Below are positions 8,304-15,692 of a stretch of DNA of 64,000 nucleotides, piece after piece; within the stretch, counting starts at the first letter, position 1, and each line of letters opens with the position of its first letter. The notes beneath the pieces were generated by a model, which saw only the letters and a list, made by a program, of their open reading frames with translations, was not told the DNA's origin and made no database searches. The translations under genes were made by a program, and so were the position numbers. The stretch is from Polyangium fumosum (lineage in GTDB: Bacteria; Myxococcota_A; Polyangia; Polyangiales; Polyangiaceae), in NCBI RefSeq assembly GCF_005144585.1, contig NZ_SSMQ01000024.1, positions 1 to 64,000 on the forward strand. The letters are read 5' to 3'.

Positions 8304-9131
8304 GTGAAGATCCTCGTTGCTCTCAAGCGCGTCGCCGACCCGGACAACGCCAACAAGGTGAAGATCCCTGCCTCGGGAGAGAAGATCGACACCACCGGGC
8401 TCGAGTGGAAGCCGAACCCCTTCGACGAGTACGCCCTCGAGGCCGCCCTGCGGCTCACGGAAAACGGTACGCAGCCGAAGGTTCGTGCCGGTGAGGTCGT
8501 CGTGGTGACGTTCGGCCCGAAGGAGACGGAGACGACGCTGCGCGCCGCGCTGGCGACGGGCGCCGACAAGGCGATCCGCGTGGACGCGGCCGACGACAAA
8601 CTCGACGGTGATCTCGTCGCGCGGGCGCTGAAGGCGCTCGTCGAGAAGGAGAAGCCGGACGTCGTGCTGATGGGCAAGCAGGCGGTCGACGGCGATTCGA
8701 ACCAGGTGGGGCAGATCCTCGCGGAGCTGCTCGACTGGCCGATGGCGACGTTCGCCGCGACGATCCGCGAGGAGGCGGGCGCGCTGCTCGTCGGTCGCGA
8801 GGTCGACGGCGGCGTGTCGACGCTGCGCGTGAAGCTGCCGGCCGTGGTGACGGTCGATCTGCGCATCGTGGCGCCGACGAGCGTGTACTCGACGAAGACG
8901 CCGGCGACCCACAAGTACAACGACGGCGTGCGCTTCGCGGCGCTGCCGGCGATCATGGCGGCGAAGAAGAAGCCGCTCGTCGAGGTGAAGCTCGCGGACC
9001 TCGCGCCGGATCAGGCGCTGAAGGTTTCGTACCACGGCTTCGCGGCGCCCCCGGCGCGCAAGGCCGGCATCAAGGTCAAGGACGTGAGCGAGCTCGTCTC
9101 GAAGCTCAAGAACGAAGCGAAGGTCCTCTGA
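8304..9131 (+). CDS. etfB: Electron transfer flavoprotein beta subunit
   Basis: The AMP-binding subunit of the heterodimeric ETF, which passes electrons from acyl-CoA and other dehydrogenases to the membrane quinone pool. The protein (275 aa) starts KILVALKRVADP and has the AADDKLDGDLVARAL, MGKQAVDGDSNQVG and SVYSTKTP stretches typical of EtfB. It uses a GTG start at 8304, with AAAGGAG ahead; upstream in-frame codons overlap the divergent nadB region. etfA follows after 46 bp, so the pair is one transcript ended by the hairpin at 10177. Confidence 0.95.
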   Translation: MKILVALKRVADPDNANKVKIPASGEKIDTTGLEWKPNPFDEYALEAALRLTENGTQPKVRAGEVVVVTFGPKETETTLRAALATGADKAIRVDAADDKLDGDLVARALKALVEKEKPDVVLMGKQAVDGDSNQVGQILAELLDWPMATFAATIREEAGALLVGREVDGGVSTLRVKLPAVVTVDLRIVAPTSVYSTKTPATHKYNDGVRFAALPAIMAAKKKPLVEVKLADLAPDQALKVSYHGFAAPPARKAGIKVKDVSELVSKLKNEAKVL

Positions 9132-9177
9132 GGACCCTCTAGGACAAACACCCCCATTTCGGAGAAGAGGAATCAGA

Positions 9178-10149
9178 ATGGCTGACGTTCTCGTTGTGGC
9201 GGAGGTTGCCGAGGGCAAGCTCAAGAAGACCACCCACTCGGCGATCACGTTCGCGCAGAAGGCGGCGGCGACGATCGGCGGGACGTTCTCGCTCCTGGTG
9301 ATCGGCGACGGCGCCGGGAAGGCGGCGGCCGAGGCGCAGGGCTTTGGCGCGGCGAAGATCCTCGTGGTCGAGGACGCGTCGCTGAAGAACTACCTCGCCG
9401 AGCGCTACGCGCCGACGGTGGCCGCGGTCGGCAAGGGCTACGCCGTCGTCGTGGGCACGGCGAGCGCCTACGGCAAGGACCTGCTCCCGCGCGTCGCGGC
9501 GCGCCTCGGCGCGGGCTACGCGAGCGACATCACGGAGGTCATCGCGGACGGCGGCAAGCTCAAGTACAAGCGGCCGATGTTCGCGGGCAACGCGTTCGGG
9601 ATCAGCTCGATCACGACGCCGATCCAGGTGGTGAGCGTGCGCCAGAGCGCGTTCGCCGCGGCGGAGCCCACGGGCGGCCCGTCGGCGGTGGAGACGGTCG
9701 CGTACGCGGGCCCGAGCAAGGCGGCGGAGCGCGTGGAGTTCGTCTCGTTCGACCAGGTGAAGAGCGCGCGTCCGGAGCTGACGGAGGCGCGTGTCGTGGT
9801 GTCGGGCGGCCGCGCGCTGAAGGAGAAGTTCAACCAGGTGCTCGACCCGCTCGCCGACGTGCTCGGCGCGGCCGTGGGCGCGAGCCGCGCGGCCTGCGAC
9901 GCGGGGTATGCGCCGAGCGATCTGCAGGTCGGCCAGACGGGCAAGATCGTGGCGCCGCAGCTCTACTTCGCGATCGGCATCTCGGGCGCGATCCAGCACC
10001 TCGCGGGCATGAAGGGCTCGAAGGTGATCGTGGCGATCAACAAGGACGCCGACGCGCCGATCTTCCAGGTCGCGGATTACGGCCTCGTCGCGGACCTGTT
10101 CGCGACGGTGCCGGAGCTCGTGAAGGGCATCCAGGCCGCGAAGGGCTGA
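9178..10149 (+). CDS. etfA: Electron transfer flavoprotein alpha subunit
   Basis: The FAD-binding ETF subunit, 323 aa. The N-terminal domain reads [16 protein letters not shown]; the C-terminal FAD domain includes [49 protein letters not shown] and [16 protein letters not shown], all hallmark EtfA segments. The ATG at 9178 follows GAGAAGAGGAATCAG. It is cotranscribed with etfB and followed by a strong intrinsic terminator. Confidence 0.96.
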   Translation: MADVLVVAEVAEGKLKKTTHSAITFAQKAAATIGGTFSLLVIGDGAGKAAAEAQGFGAAKILVVEDASLKNYLAERYAPTVAAVGKGYAVVVGTASAYGKDLLPRVAARLGAGYASDITEVIADGGKLKYKRPMFAGNAFGISSITTPIQVVSVRQSAFAAAEPTGGPSAVETVAYAGPSKAAERVEFVSFDQVKSARPELTEARVVVSGGRALKEKFNQVLDPLADVLGAAVGASRAACDAGYAPSDLQVGQTGKIVAPQLYFAIGISGAIQHLAGMKGSKVIVAINKDADAPIFQVADYGLVADLFATVPELVKGIQAAKG

Positions 10150-10176
10150 CCGAAACCAGCTCCCGGGCTCCTGAAG

Positions 10177-10208
10177 GCCCCCTCTCCCCGCGGAGAGGGG
10201 GCTTTTTT
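10177..10208 (+). terminator. Intrinsic terminator of etfBA
   Basis: An 11-bp perfect stem (GCCCCCTCTCC / GGAGAGGGGGC, loop CCGC) is followed by six T. It lies 28 bp after the etfA stop. The final T bases merge into the first copy of the 44-bp-spaced palindromes. Confidence 0.92.
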
Positions 10209-10314
10209 CGTTTGTGTACCTACGAACCTGTAGGCGTCCTCCGCTCTTCTTTCGTTTGTGCACCTACGAACCGATGGTACCCTCGGGGCTTTCTTTCGTT
10301 TGTGCACCTACGAA
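10207..10314. repeat. Three 20-bp imperfect palindromes at exact 44-bp spacing
   Basis: TTCGTTTGTGYACCTACGAA occurs at 10207-10226, 10251-10270 and 10295-10314; starts are exactly 44 bp apart. Copies 2 and 3 are identical and copy 1 differs by one base. Each site is a dyad: 16 of 20 positions match its own reverse complement (TTCGT...TGCAC...ACGAA). A pyrimidine-rich TTT/CTTT precedes each copy; the 24-bp spacers are unrelated. The array sits between the etfA terminator and vgrG. It may be a multi-site operator for the secretion operon or a short interspaced repeat of unknown type. Confidence 0.85.
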
Positions 10315-10416
10315 CTCGTGCAGAGAAGACTATGTGCGTGCTCGAAATTGGAATAGATTGACGCGTGGGGCACGTCGCGCCTCCACCTGTTTCTCTCGCG
10401 CCACGGAGTCGACACC

Positions 10417-12294
10417 ATGGGCGGCAACCTCGAGGTCACGGTCAGCTCGGGCGATGTATTCGACGTCCGGGAGTTCACGATTCACCAGCGGATGTCCTCG
10501 ATTTTCGACGTCACGCTCCACGCCGTGTGTGAAAACCCGGACGTCGATTTCAACGCCGTCGTGGGGCAGCCGGCGCGCTTCCTCCTCTACAGCGGCGTCG
10601 GGGGCACGCAGGTCCGGTTCTGGTCGGGCATCTGCAACGATCTCTCGCAGGTCCGCGTCGAGGAGCGGGGGCTCTCGACCTACCGGCTGAACATCGTGCC
10701 CACGCTGTGGCTCCTGACGCAGCGACGCAATTACCGCATGTTCCAGCAGATCTCGGAGCCCGACATCGTGCTCAAGGTCCTCTCCGAGTGGGGCATCGAG
10801 CCCGAGCTCAAGATCGACAAAGGGGCGTACAAGAAGCGCAAGTACCGCGTCCAGTACGCCGAGTCGGATTACGCCTTCATCAGCCGCATGCTCGAGGACG
10901 CGGGCATCTCTTTCTACTTCATGCAGAGCGGCGACGAGACGAAGCTCGTGCTCGCCGACGCGCCCCACACGAACGCGCCCCGCCCGACGATCTCGTTCCG
11001 GGACAACCCCACCGTGGCCGACCGCGAGCACGTGACGAACGTCCGCGTCGGGCAGCGGGTGCGCCCCGGCAAGTACACGATGCGGGACCACGACTATCGC
11101 CGCCCGCCCTCGTACAAGCTCGCGGCGAGCGCCGCTGCGCCGAAGGTGAGCATCGAGGAGCGGCTCGAACGATTCCACTACACGCCGGGCGCGTTCCTGT
11201 TCGGCGCCGACCGCGGCGACGACACGCCCAACGCGGACGACAGAGGCAAGACGCGCACGGACGAGGCCGAGGCGGCCGGGCTCGCCGAAAAACGCCTCGC
11301 CGCCAAGCGGAGCAGCGGCAACGTCATTTCCTTCGAGACGAACGTCCACGACCTCGCGCCGGGCGTGGTCGTGACCTTCGCGGATCATCCGCGCGGGGAT
11401 CTCGCCGCGGGGAAAAACTTGCTCCTCGTCGAATCCCTCCTCGCGGGCACGCCCAATGGCGACTGGCACCACGCGTGCGAAGCGCGCCGCACCGAAGCGC
11501 CCTACCGGCCGCCCATGACGACGCCAAAGCCCAAGGCGGTCGGCGTCGAGAGCGCCACCGTGGTGGGCCCGCCCGGCGAGGAGATCCATTGCGACGAGTT
11601 CGGTCGCGTCCGGGTCCATTTCCACTGGGACCGCGAGAGCCAGATGGACGACAAGAGCTCCTGCTGGATCCACGTGAGCCACCCGTGGGGCGGCGCGGGC
11701 TATGGCGGGATGAACATCCCGCGCGTCGGGCAGGAGGTGATCGTCGATTTCCTCGGGGGGGATCCCGATCGCCCGGTGATCATCGGGCGCGTCTATACGA
11801 ACCTCCAGAAGGTCCCGTACAAGCTGCCGGACAACAAGACGCAGAGCGGCTGGAAGAGCAATTCGACCACCGCCACCGGCGGCTACAACGAGCTCATGTT
11901 CGAGGACTCCGCGGGCAAGGAGCAGGTGCGCATCCAGGCCGAGCGCGACATGAACACGCTCGTCAAGAACGACCAGACCACGACGGTGCGCCGCAACCGC
12001 TCGACGTTCGTGCTCGCGAACGACCTCGAGGTCGTCACCGCGTTCCAGACGCAGGTCGTCGGGCTCGACCGGACCGTGGCCGTGCTCCAGAGCCAGACGC
12101 ACGCCGTCACGAAGAACATCATCCAGACCGCGGTCGAGGGCTTCGCCTACCACAAGTCGAAGCAGACGACGTTCATCGAGAGCGACGAGCAGATCATCCT
12201 GAAGGTCGGGGACAATTCCTTCATTCGGATCACCCCCGAGGGCATCGTGATCCAGGGGCCCAAGGTGTTCATCAATCCGAACGAAGGCGAATAG
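10417..12294 (+). CDS. vgrG: Type VI secretion spike protein VgrG
   Basis: A 625-aa spike protein (TssI) that forms the trimeric tip of the T6SS tube and carries effectors. The N-terminal half has the gp27-like fold with YRLNIVPTLWLLTQRRNYR, a segment ending YRVQYAESDYAFISRMLEDAGI, and the Phage_GPD-type core. The middle gp5-like OB region contains EIHCDEFGRVRVHFHWDRE and PRVGQEVIVDFLGGDPDRP. The C-terminal needle is a beta repeat (VTTFVLANDLEVV region) ending FINPNEGE without an added toxin domain. ATG 10417 follows CGGAG. It heads an operon with an ATPase, two DUF1795 chaperones and a prePAAR protein, so it probably delivers that PAAR effector. Confidence 0.95.
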   Translation: MGGNLEVTVSSGDVFDVREFTIHQRMSSIFDVTLHAVCENPDVDFNAVVGQPARFLLYSGVGGTQVRFWSGICNDLSQVRVEERGLSTYRLNIVPTLWLLTQRRNYRMFQQISEPDIVLKVLSEWGIEPELKIDKGAYKKRKYRVQYAESDYAFISRMLEDAGISFYFMQSGDETKLVLADAPHTNAPRPTISFRDNPTVADREHVTNVRVGQRVRPGKYTMRDHDYRRPPSYKLAASAAAPKVSIEERLERFHYTPGAFLFGADRGDDTPNADDRGKTRTDEAEAAGLAEKRLAAKRSSGNVISFETNVHDLAPGVVVTFADHPRGDLAAGKNLLLVESLLAGTPNGDWHHACEARRTEAPYRPPMTTPKPKAVGVESATVVGPPGEEIHCDEFGRVRVHFHWDRESQMDDKSSCWIHVSHPWGGAGYGGMNIPRVGQEVIVDFLGGDPDRPVIIGRVYTNLQKVPYKLPDNKTQSGWKSNSTTATGGYNELMFEDSAGKEQVRIQAERDMNTLVKNDQTTTVRRNRSTFVLANDLEVVTAFQTQVVGLDRTVAVLQSQTHAVTKNIIQTAVEGFAYHKSKQTTFIESDEQIILKVGDNSFIRITPEGIVIQGPKVFINPNEGE

Positions 12295-12308
12295 GCGCGG
12301 AACACGCG

Positions 12309-13259
12309 ATGAAGATCAAGCGACTCCTCACGAACGGCTTCCGCGGCCTGCCGGACCGCGCGTTCGATTTCACGTCCCCGAGGACGGGCGCCCCCGCCGA
12401 CTTGGTTGTGGTGACGGGGCCTTCAGGGTCGGGCAAGACGAGCCTGCTCGAAGCGATCGTCGCGGCCAAAGAGGACGTGGGGCCCTATGGGCTCAAGCGC
12501 TCTCCGAGCGCCTTCATCCGCCCCGGCGATGCCGCGGCGAAGGTGCGCGTCGATTGGGTGCTCACGCAAGAAGAGCGGGCGCGCGTCGGCGCGACGGGCT
12601 CGGAGCTGTCCAGCGAGTCGATCTTCGCGCCCAACCTCTTCTCGTCCATCGATCACGATCCCTCGCTCGTCGCGCTCCTCGGCGAATACGACGTCGATCC
12701 CGGCGTGAGCAAGGTCGAGTATTTCCACGCGAGCCGCCGCATCCCGCGCGGAGGCGCGCCCAGCATGGCCACGATCGGCATCCCCGAGGGCGAACGGCTC
12801 GCGCGGCTCACGCGGGACGACGCCAAGTACGCGCTCGTCCCGCAGTACGTCGCCGAGGCGAGCCTCGGCCTTCACGACCAGGGCAGCAAGCGGGGCGCCG
12901 AGCGGCTCGCGGACGCGTTCGCGAAGCTCTGCCGGACACGGACACTCGCGGGGGTCGAGCAGGCCGGACGAGCGCTCGTGCCGCGCTTCGTCGATGCGCG
13001 CGGCGGGGTCGTCGGCCCGGACGAGCTCTCCGACAGCGAGCGGCAGGCGCTCCTCTTCGTGGTGACGTTTCTGCGCTCCGGGATCGAGGGTTCGCTCGTC
13101 CTCGTCGATACGCCGGAGCTGCACATCCCCGAGCCCGAAGTCGGCGCGTTTGTCGCGGCGCTCGCGCGGCTCGGGCTCGACAACCAGCTCATCATCGCGA
13201 CCGGATCGCCGGGGCTCGTCGCTGGCAACCCGGAGGCGCTCGTCCTTCCGATGGGGTGA
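12309..13259 (+). CDS. AAA-family ATPase in the T6SS operon
   Basis: A 316-aa P-loop ATPase starting MKIKRLLTNGFRGL, the N-terminal pattern of SMC/RecF-like and OLD-like AAA proteins. Walker A is GPSGSGKTS (about 38-46). Late in the protein are an ABC-signature-like LSDSERQALLFV segment and the Walker B strand GSLVLVDTPELHI, followed by an H-loop-like region LIIATGSPGL. No nuclease (TOPRIM) domain is seen. It sits 14 bp after vgrG and 8 bp before the first chaperone, so it is cotranscribed. Such ATPases are not core T6SS parts; a role in effector handling is inferred only. Confidence 0.78.
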   Translation: MKIKRLLTNGFRGLPDRAFDFTSPRTGAPADLVVVTGPSGSGKTSLLEAIVAAKEDVGPYGLKRSPSAFIRPGDAAAKVRVDWVLTQEERARVGATGSELSSESIFAPNLFSSIDHDPSLVALLGEYDVDPGVSKVEYFHASRRIPRGGAPSMATIGIPEGERLARLTRDDAKYALVPQYVAEASLGLHDQGSKRGAERLADAFAKLCRTRTLAGVEQAGRALVPRFVDARGGVVGPDELSDSERQALLFVVTFLRSGIEGSLVLVDTPELHIPEPEVGAFVAALARLGLDNQLIIATGSPGLVAGNPEALVLPMG

Positions 13260-13267
13260 GGTGAGGC

Positions 13268-13690
13268 GTGCGCACGTACCATACCGACGAGCTGCTCTTC
13301 GACGTGCCGGATGAATGGAGCGACCGCTCCGTGAACATCTTCGTCAGCGCGCCCGGCGACCGCGTCCCCTTCAACATCGTGGTCACGCGGGACCCGCTCG
13401 GGGACGCGGAGCTTCGGCCCTTCGTGCTCGGGAAGCTCAAGGAGATCTCCAAGAGCGTGCCCAAGCTCAACATCCTCGGCCAGCGGGAGCGCATGGTGGG
13501 GCCCCTCTCGGGCCTCGAGGCCCGCATTCAATGGCCCGTGCAAGGCGGGACGATGTATCAGCACCAGGTCTACGTGCCTTATTATGGCGAGGTCCTGGTC
13601 TTCACCGCGTCGAGCGTCGTGAAGCTCGCGCCCCAGTGTGACGCTTATCTCGAGCAGATGCTCTCCGGCATCAAGTTCCGAAAACAATGA
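13268..13690 (+). CDS. DUF1795/Eag-like T6SS chaperone, copy 1
   Basis: A 140-aa protein of the DcrB/DUF1795 fold: DVPDEWSDRSVNIFV at the start, a beta core with LSGLEARIQWP and HQVYVPYYGEVLVFTA, and a final helix DAYLEQMLSGIKF. Eag proteins of this family bind and shield the transmembrane helices of prePAAR effectors and load them onto VgrG. GTG start at 13268, 8 bp after the ATPase. Its stop overlaps the second copy by four bases. The order vgrG, chaperones, prePAAR gene strongly supports an Eag role. Confidence 0.8.
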   Translation: MRTYHTDELLFDVPDEWSDRSVNIFVSAPGDRVPFNIVVTRDPLGDAELRPFVLGKLKEISKSVPKLNILGQRERMVGPLSGLEARIQWPVQGGTMYQHQVYVPYYGEVLVFTASSVVKLAPQCDAYLEQMLSGIKFRKQ

Positions 13691-14121
13691 GCGAGTACAC
13701 GATCGACCAGGCGGTGTTTCCGCTGCCGAGCGGGTGGTTCGACCGCTCCTTGAACGTGCTCGGGCCCGAGCCGAGCGTGGACGAGTTCAAGGTGCTCGTC
13801 TCGCGCGCGGATCAAAATGGGCGCACGCTCGACGATTTCGTGAGCAGCCAGGTCAAGGACCTCTCGCAGCGCATGCCGTGGTTCGAGGAGAAGGGCCGGG
13901 ACGAACGCGTGGTCGCGGGCCTGCGGGCGCTCTCGGTTCGCTCGACGTTCCGCGACGGGAAGAACGAGATGTTCCAGCAACAAGTCACGCTCGTCGTGCG
14001 CGGGAAATTCGTCACCTTCACGGCCGCGAGCCTGGCGCGCGTCGAGGAGGCTTGTTCGAAAGAACTCGCGCGGCTGCTCGCGACCGTGAGGGTGAGGCCG
14101 ATTCTGGACGAAGGACGCTGA
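13687..14121 (+). CDS. DUF1795/Eag-like T6SS chaperone, copy 2
   Basis: A 144-aa paralogue of the preceding gene, with the matching layout: FPLPSGWFDRSLNVLGPE, a central AGLRALSVRSTF segment, QQQVTLVVRGKFVTFTAAS and a closing helix. Identity to copy 1 is low, so this is an old duplication or two independent chaperones. ATGA overlap with copy 1 implies coupled translation and possibly a 1:1 product ratio. Effectors with two transmembrane regions need one chaperone for each; the downstream PAAR protein has two such regions. Confidence 0.8.
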   Translation: MSEYTIDQAVFPLPSGWFDRSLNVLGPEPSVDEFKVLVSRADQNGRTLDDFVSSQVKDLSQRMPWFEEKGRDERVVAGLRALSVRSTFRDGKNEMFQQQVTLVVRGKFVTFTAASLARVEEACSKELARLLATVRVRPILDEGR

Positions 14122-14142
14122 CGACGAGACGAGGAGAACCCC

Positions 14143-15336
14143 ATGTCCGGTCCCCCGCCTGCTGCACGTGTCGGAGACCCGATCGAACACTCGAACGCCT
14201 TGCTCGGCGCGATCACGGGGATCGCGATGGGCCTGGCCATCGGCGTGGCCATTGGCGTCGCGGGGATCCTCACGGTCGCCACCGGTGGACTCGCCGCCGT
14301 GGCGTTCGCGGTGATCGGGGCGGCGGCCATGGCGTGTACGGGTGCCGTTGCGGGGTTCTCCTTCGGCGAGTGGATAGGGCAAAAATCCAAATCGATATCC
14401 GGGGTCATCAAGGAAGGCGCGAAGACCGTCTTCATCGGGCAGGGTTGTCCCCCGGCGGCGAGGGCCTACGACAAACTCGCGTGTGGGGATCCTCCCGTCA
14501 CGCCGGGCAAGGTGGTCGTCGCCGCGCTCCTCGGCCCCCTCGGGATGATCGGCCTCGGCATTTACAGCTTTTCGCGCAGCGACCACGGGGACGCGCGGAT
14601 CGCCGACGGGAGCAAGACCGTCTACATCGAGGGATTCAACGCCGCGCGCGAGACGGACGAGACCGAGTGCAGCGGCAAGATCGTCCAGGGGTGCAAGACC
14701 GTCCGGATCGGCGGCCCGAGGATCCAGCTCCTTCCGAAGCGGCCCGAGATCTCCGAGAAGTTCCGGGAGTGGATGGCGTTCATCGACAAGGCCGGCGTCC
14801 TTCTGGGCATCATCTCCGGGATCGGCGCGGTCCGGGTGCTCTTCACGCAGGGCATCAAGGGTTTCCTCCCGGCGCTTCGATCCCTGACGAGCTCCCAGCG
14901 CTGGGATGTCGGCTTGGCGCTGGGTGATGGGGGGCTCTGGCTCGCCGAGACGTACGGCGGCCTGAACCCGTGGGTCCGCACATTCTACGAGACCGGGACG
15001 CTCGGCCGGTCGGGCTGGCTCGCCCGGCCTGGGCGCGGCGGCGCGCCCAGTCTGCCCACCGGCCCGCGCGGCGGCACGCCCGATCTGCCCACCGCCCCGC
15101 GTGCCGGCACGCCCGATCTGCCCACGGCCCCGCGCGTCGATACGCCCGATCTTCCCACCGCCCCGCGCGTCGACGCGCCCAATGTGCCGCCCACGCCGCC
15201 GAGGGCTATCCCGCAGGGCGGCCAGTCGATCAGCGAGCGCATGGCGCAAGGAGGCAATCCACCACCGTACGCCCGGCAAAACCCGGACAACTATTTTTAC
15301 GACCCTGCCGCGGGCAGGTACAAACGGCGCCCCTGA
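14143..15336 (+). CDS. prePAAR / transmembrane / PAAR T6SS effector
   Basis: A 397-aa effector-type protein. Residues 7-16 (AARVGDPIEH) fit the prePAAR motif AARxxDxxxH, which completes the PAAR tip. A long hydrophobic region spans about 19-75. A PAAR-like region, about 90-195, contains KTVFIGQGCPPAARAYDKLACGD and SKTVYIEGFNAA. Further hydrophobic stretches lie at about 123-142 and 218-240. After residue 297 come five 11-residue Pro-rich repeats and a tail ending NYFYDPAAGRYKRRP. I recognise no toxin fold; activity may lie in the 200-297 region or the short tail. It follows the two Eag-like genes by 21 bp. Confidence 0.82.
   Translation: MSGPPPAARVGDPIEHSNALLGAITGIAMGLAIGVAIGVAGILTVATGGLAAVAFAVIGAAAMACTGAVAGFSFGEWIGQKSKSISGVIKEGAKTVFIGQGCPPAARAYDKLACGDPPVTPGKVVVAALLGPLGMIGLGIYSFSRSDHGDARIADGSKTVYIEGFNAARETDETECSGKIVQGCKTVRIGGPRIQLLPKRPEISEKFREWMAFIDKAGVLLGIISGIGAVRVLFTQGIKGFLPALRSLTSSQRWDVGLALGDGGLWLAETYGGLNPWVRTFYETGTLGRSGWLARPGRGGAPSLPTGPRGGTPDLPTAPRAGTPDLPTAPRVDTPDLPTAPRVDAPNVPPTPPRAIPQGGQSISERMAQGGNPPPYARQNPDNYFYDPAAGRYKRRP
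15034..15198 (+). repeat. 33-bp in-gene tandem repeat, five units
   Basis: Five 33-bp units encode R-x-x-[TA]-P-[DSN]-[LV]-P-[TP]-[AGT]-P in the prePAAR protein (residues 298-352). The middle units are most alike. It probably forms a stiff Pro-rich spacer before the C-terminal tail; a tandem array like this is also a natural place for copy-number change. Confidence 0.85.
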
Positions 15337-15368
15337 GCGGCGCGCCCCCCTCCCACGAAAACCCCACG

Positions 15369-15689
15369 ATGACCCGACCCATTTACGAAGGCGCGTACGC
15401 CGAAGTGCCGCCGCCCGGATACCACGTGATCTCCCGCCTCGAAAAGGCGGGCGGCGAGCCCCTGTCCGTCGACGTGATCAAGATCCCCGTCCTCGAACCA
15501 CGTGATCGCGTGCTCGAATGCACCTACGAGATCCTCGTCGACGGCCTCGACGACGCCGAGGCGGTCCGCCTCATCGTCGACGTCGTCCTGGGCGAGTTAT
15601 CCGACCATTATTACCGCGACCAGGCCGACACGATCACGCTCGTCAACCTGCGCACCTCGGCGCGGCGGACGATCCCCTACCCCCCCTGA
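15369..15689 (+). CDS. Small acidic protein, candidate T6SS immunity or adaptor
   Basis: A 106-aa soluble protein with many Asp/Glu residues and no signal peptide. It reads as a beta-beta-alpha-beta unit: CTYEILVDGLDDAEA, then helix LIVDVVLGELSDHYY, then a strand DTITLVNLR. I recognise no family. It starts 32 bp after the prePAAR gene and ends the operon, just where immunity genes of secreted toxins usually sit. Acidity and position are the only reasons for that idea. Confidence 0.6.
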   Translation: MTRPIYEGAYAEVPPPGYHVISRLEKAGGEPLSVDVIKIPVLEPRDRVLECTYEILVDGLDDAEAVRLIVDVVLGELSDHYYRDQADTITLVNLRTSARRTIPYPP

Positions 15690-15692
15690 CCC

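Noticed and set aside
10207..10314. CRISPR array
   Set aside because: Only three copies of a 20-bp dyad repeat with 24-bp spacers and no cas gene nearby; both repeat and spacers are shorter than usual.
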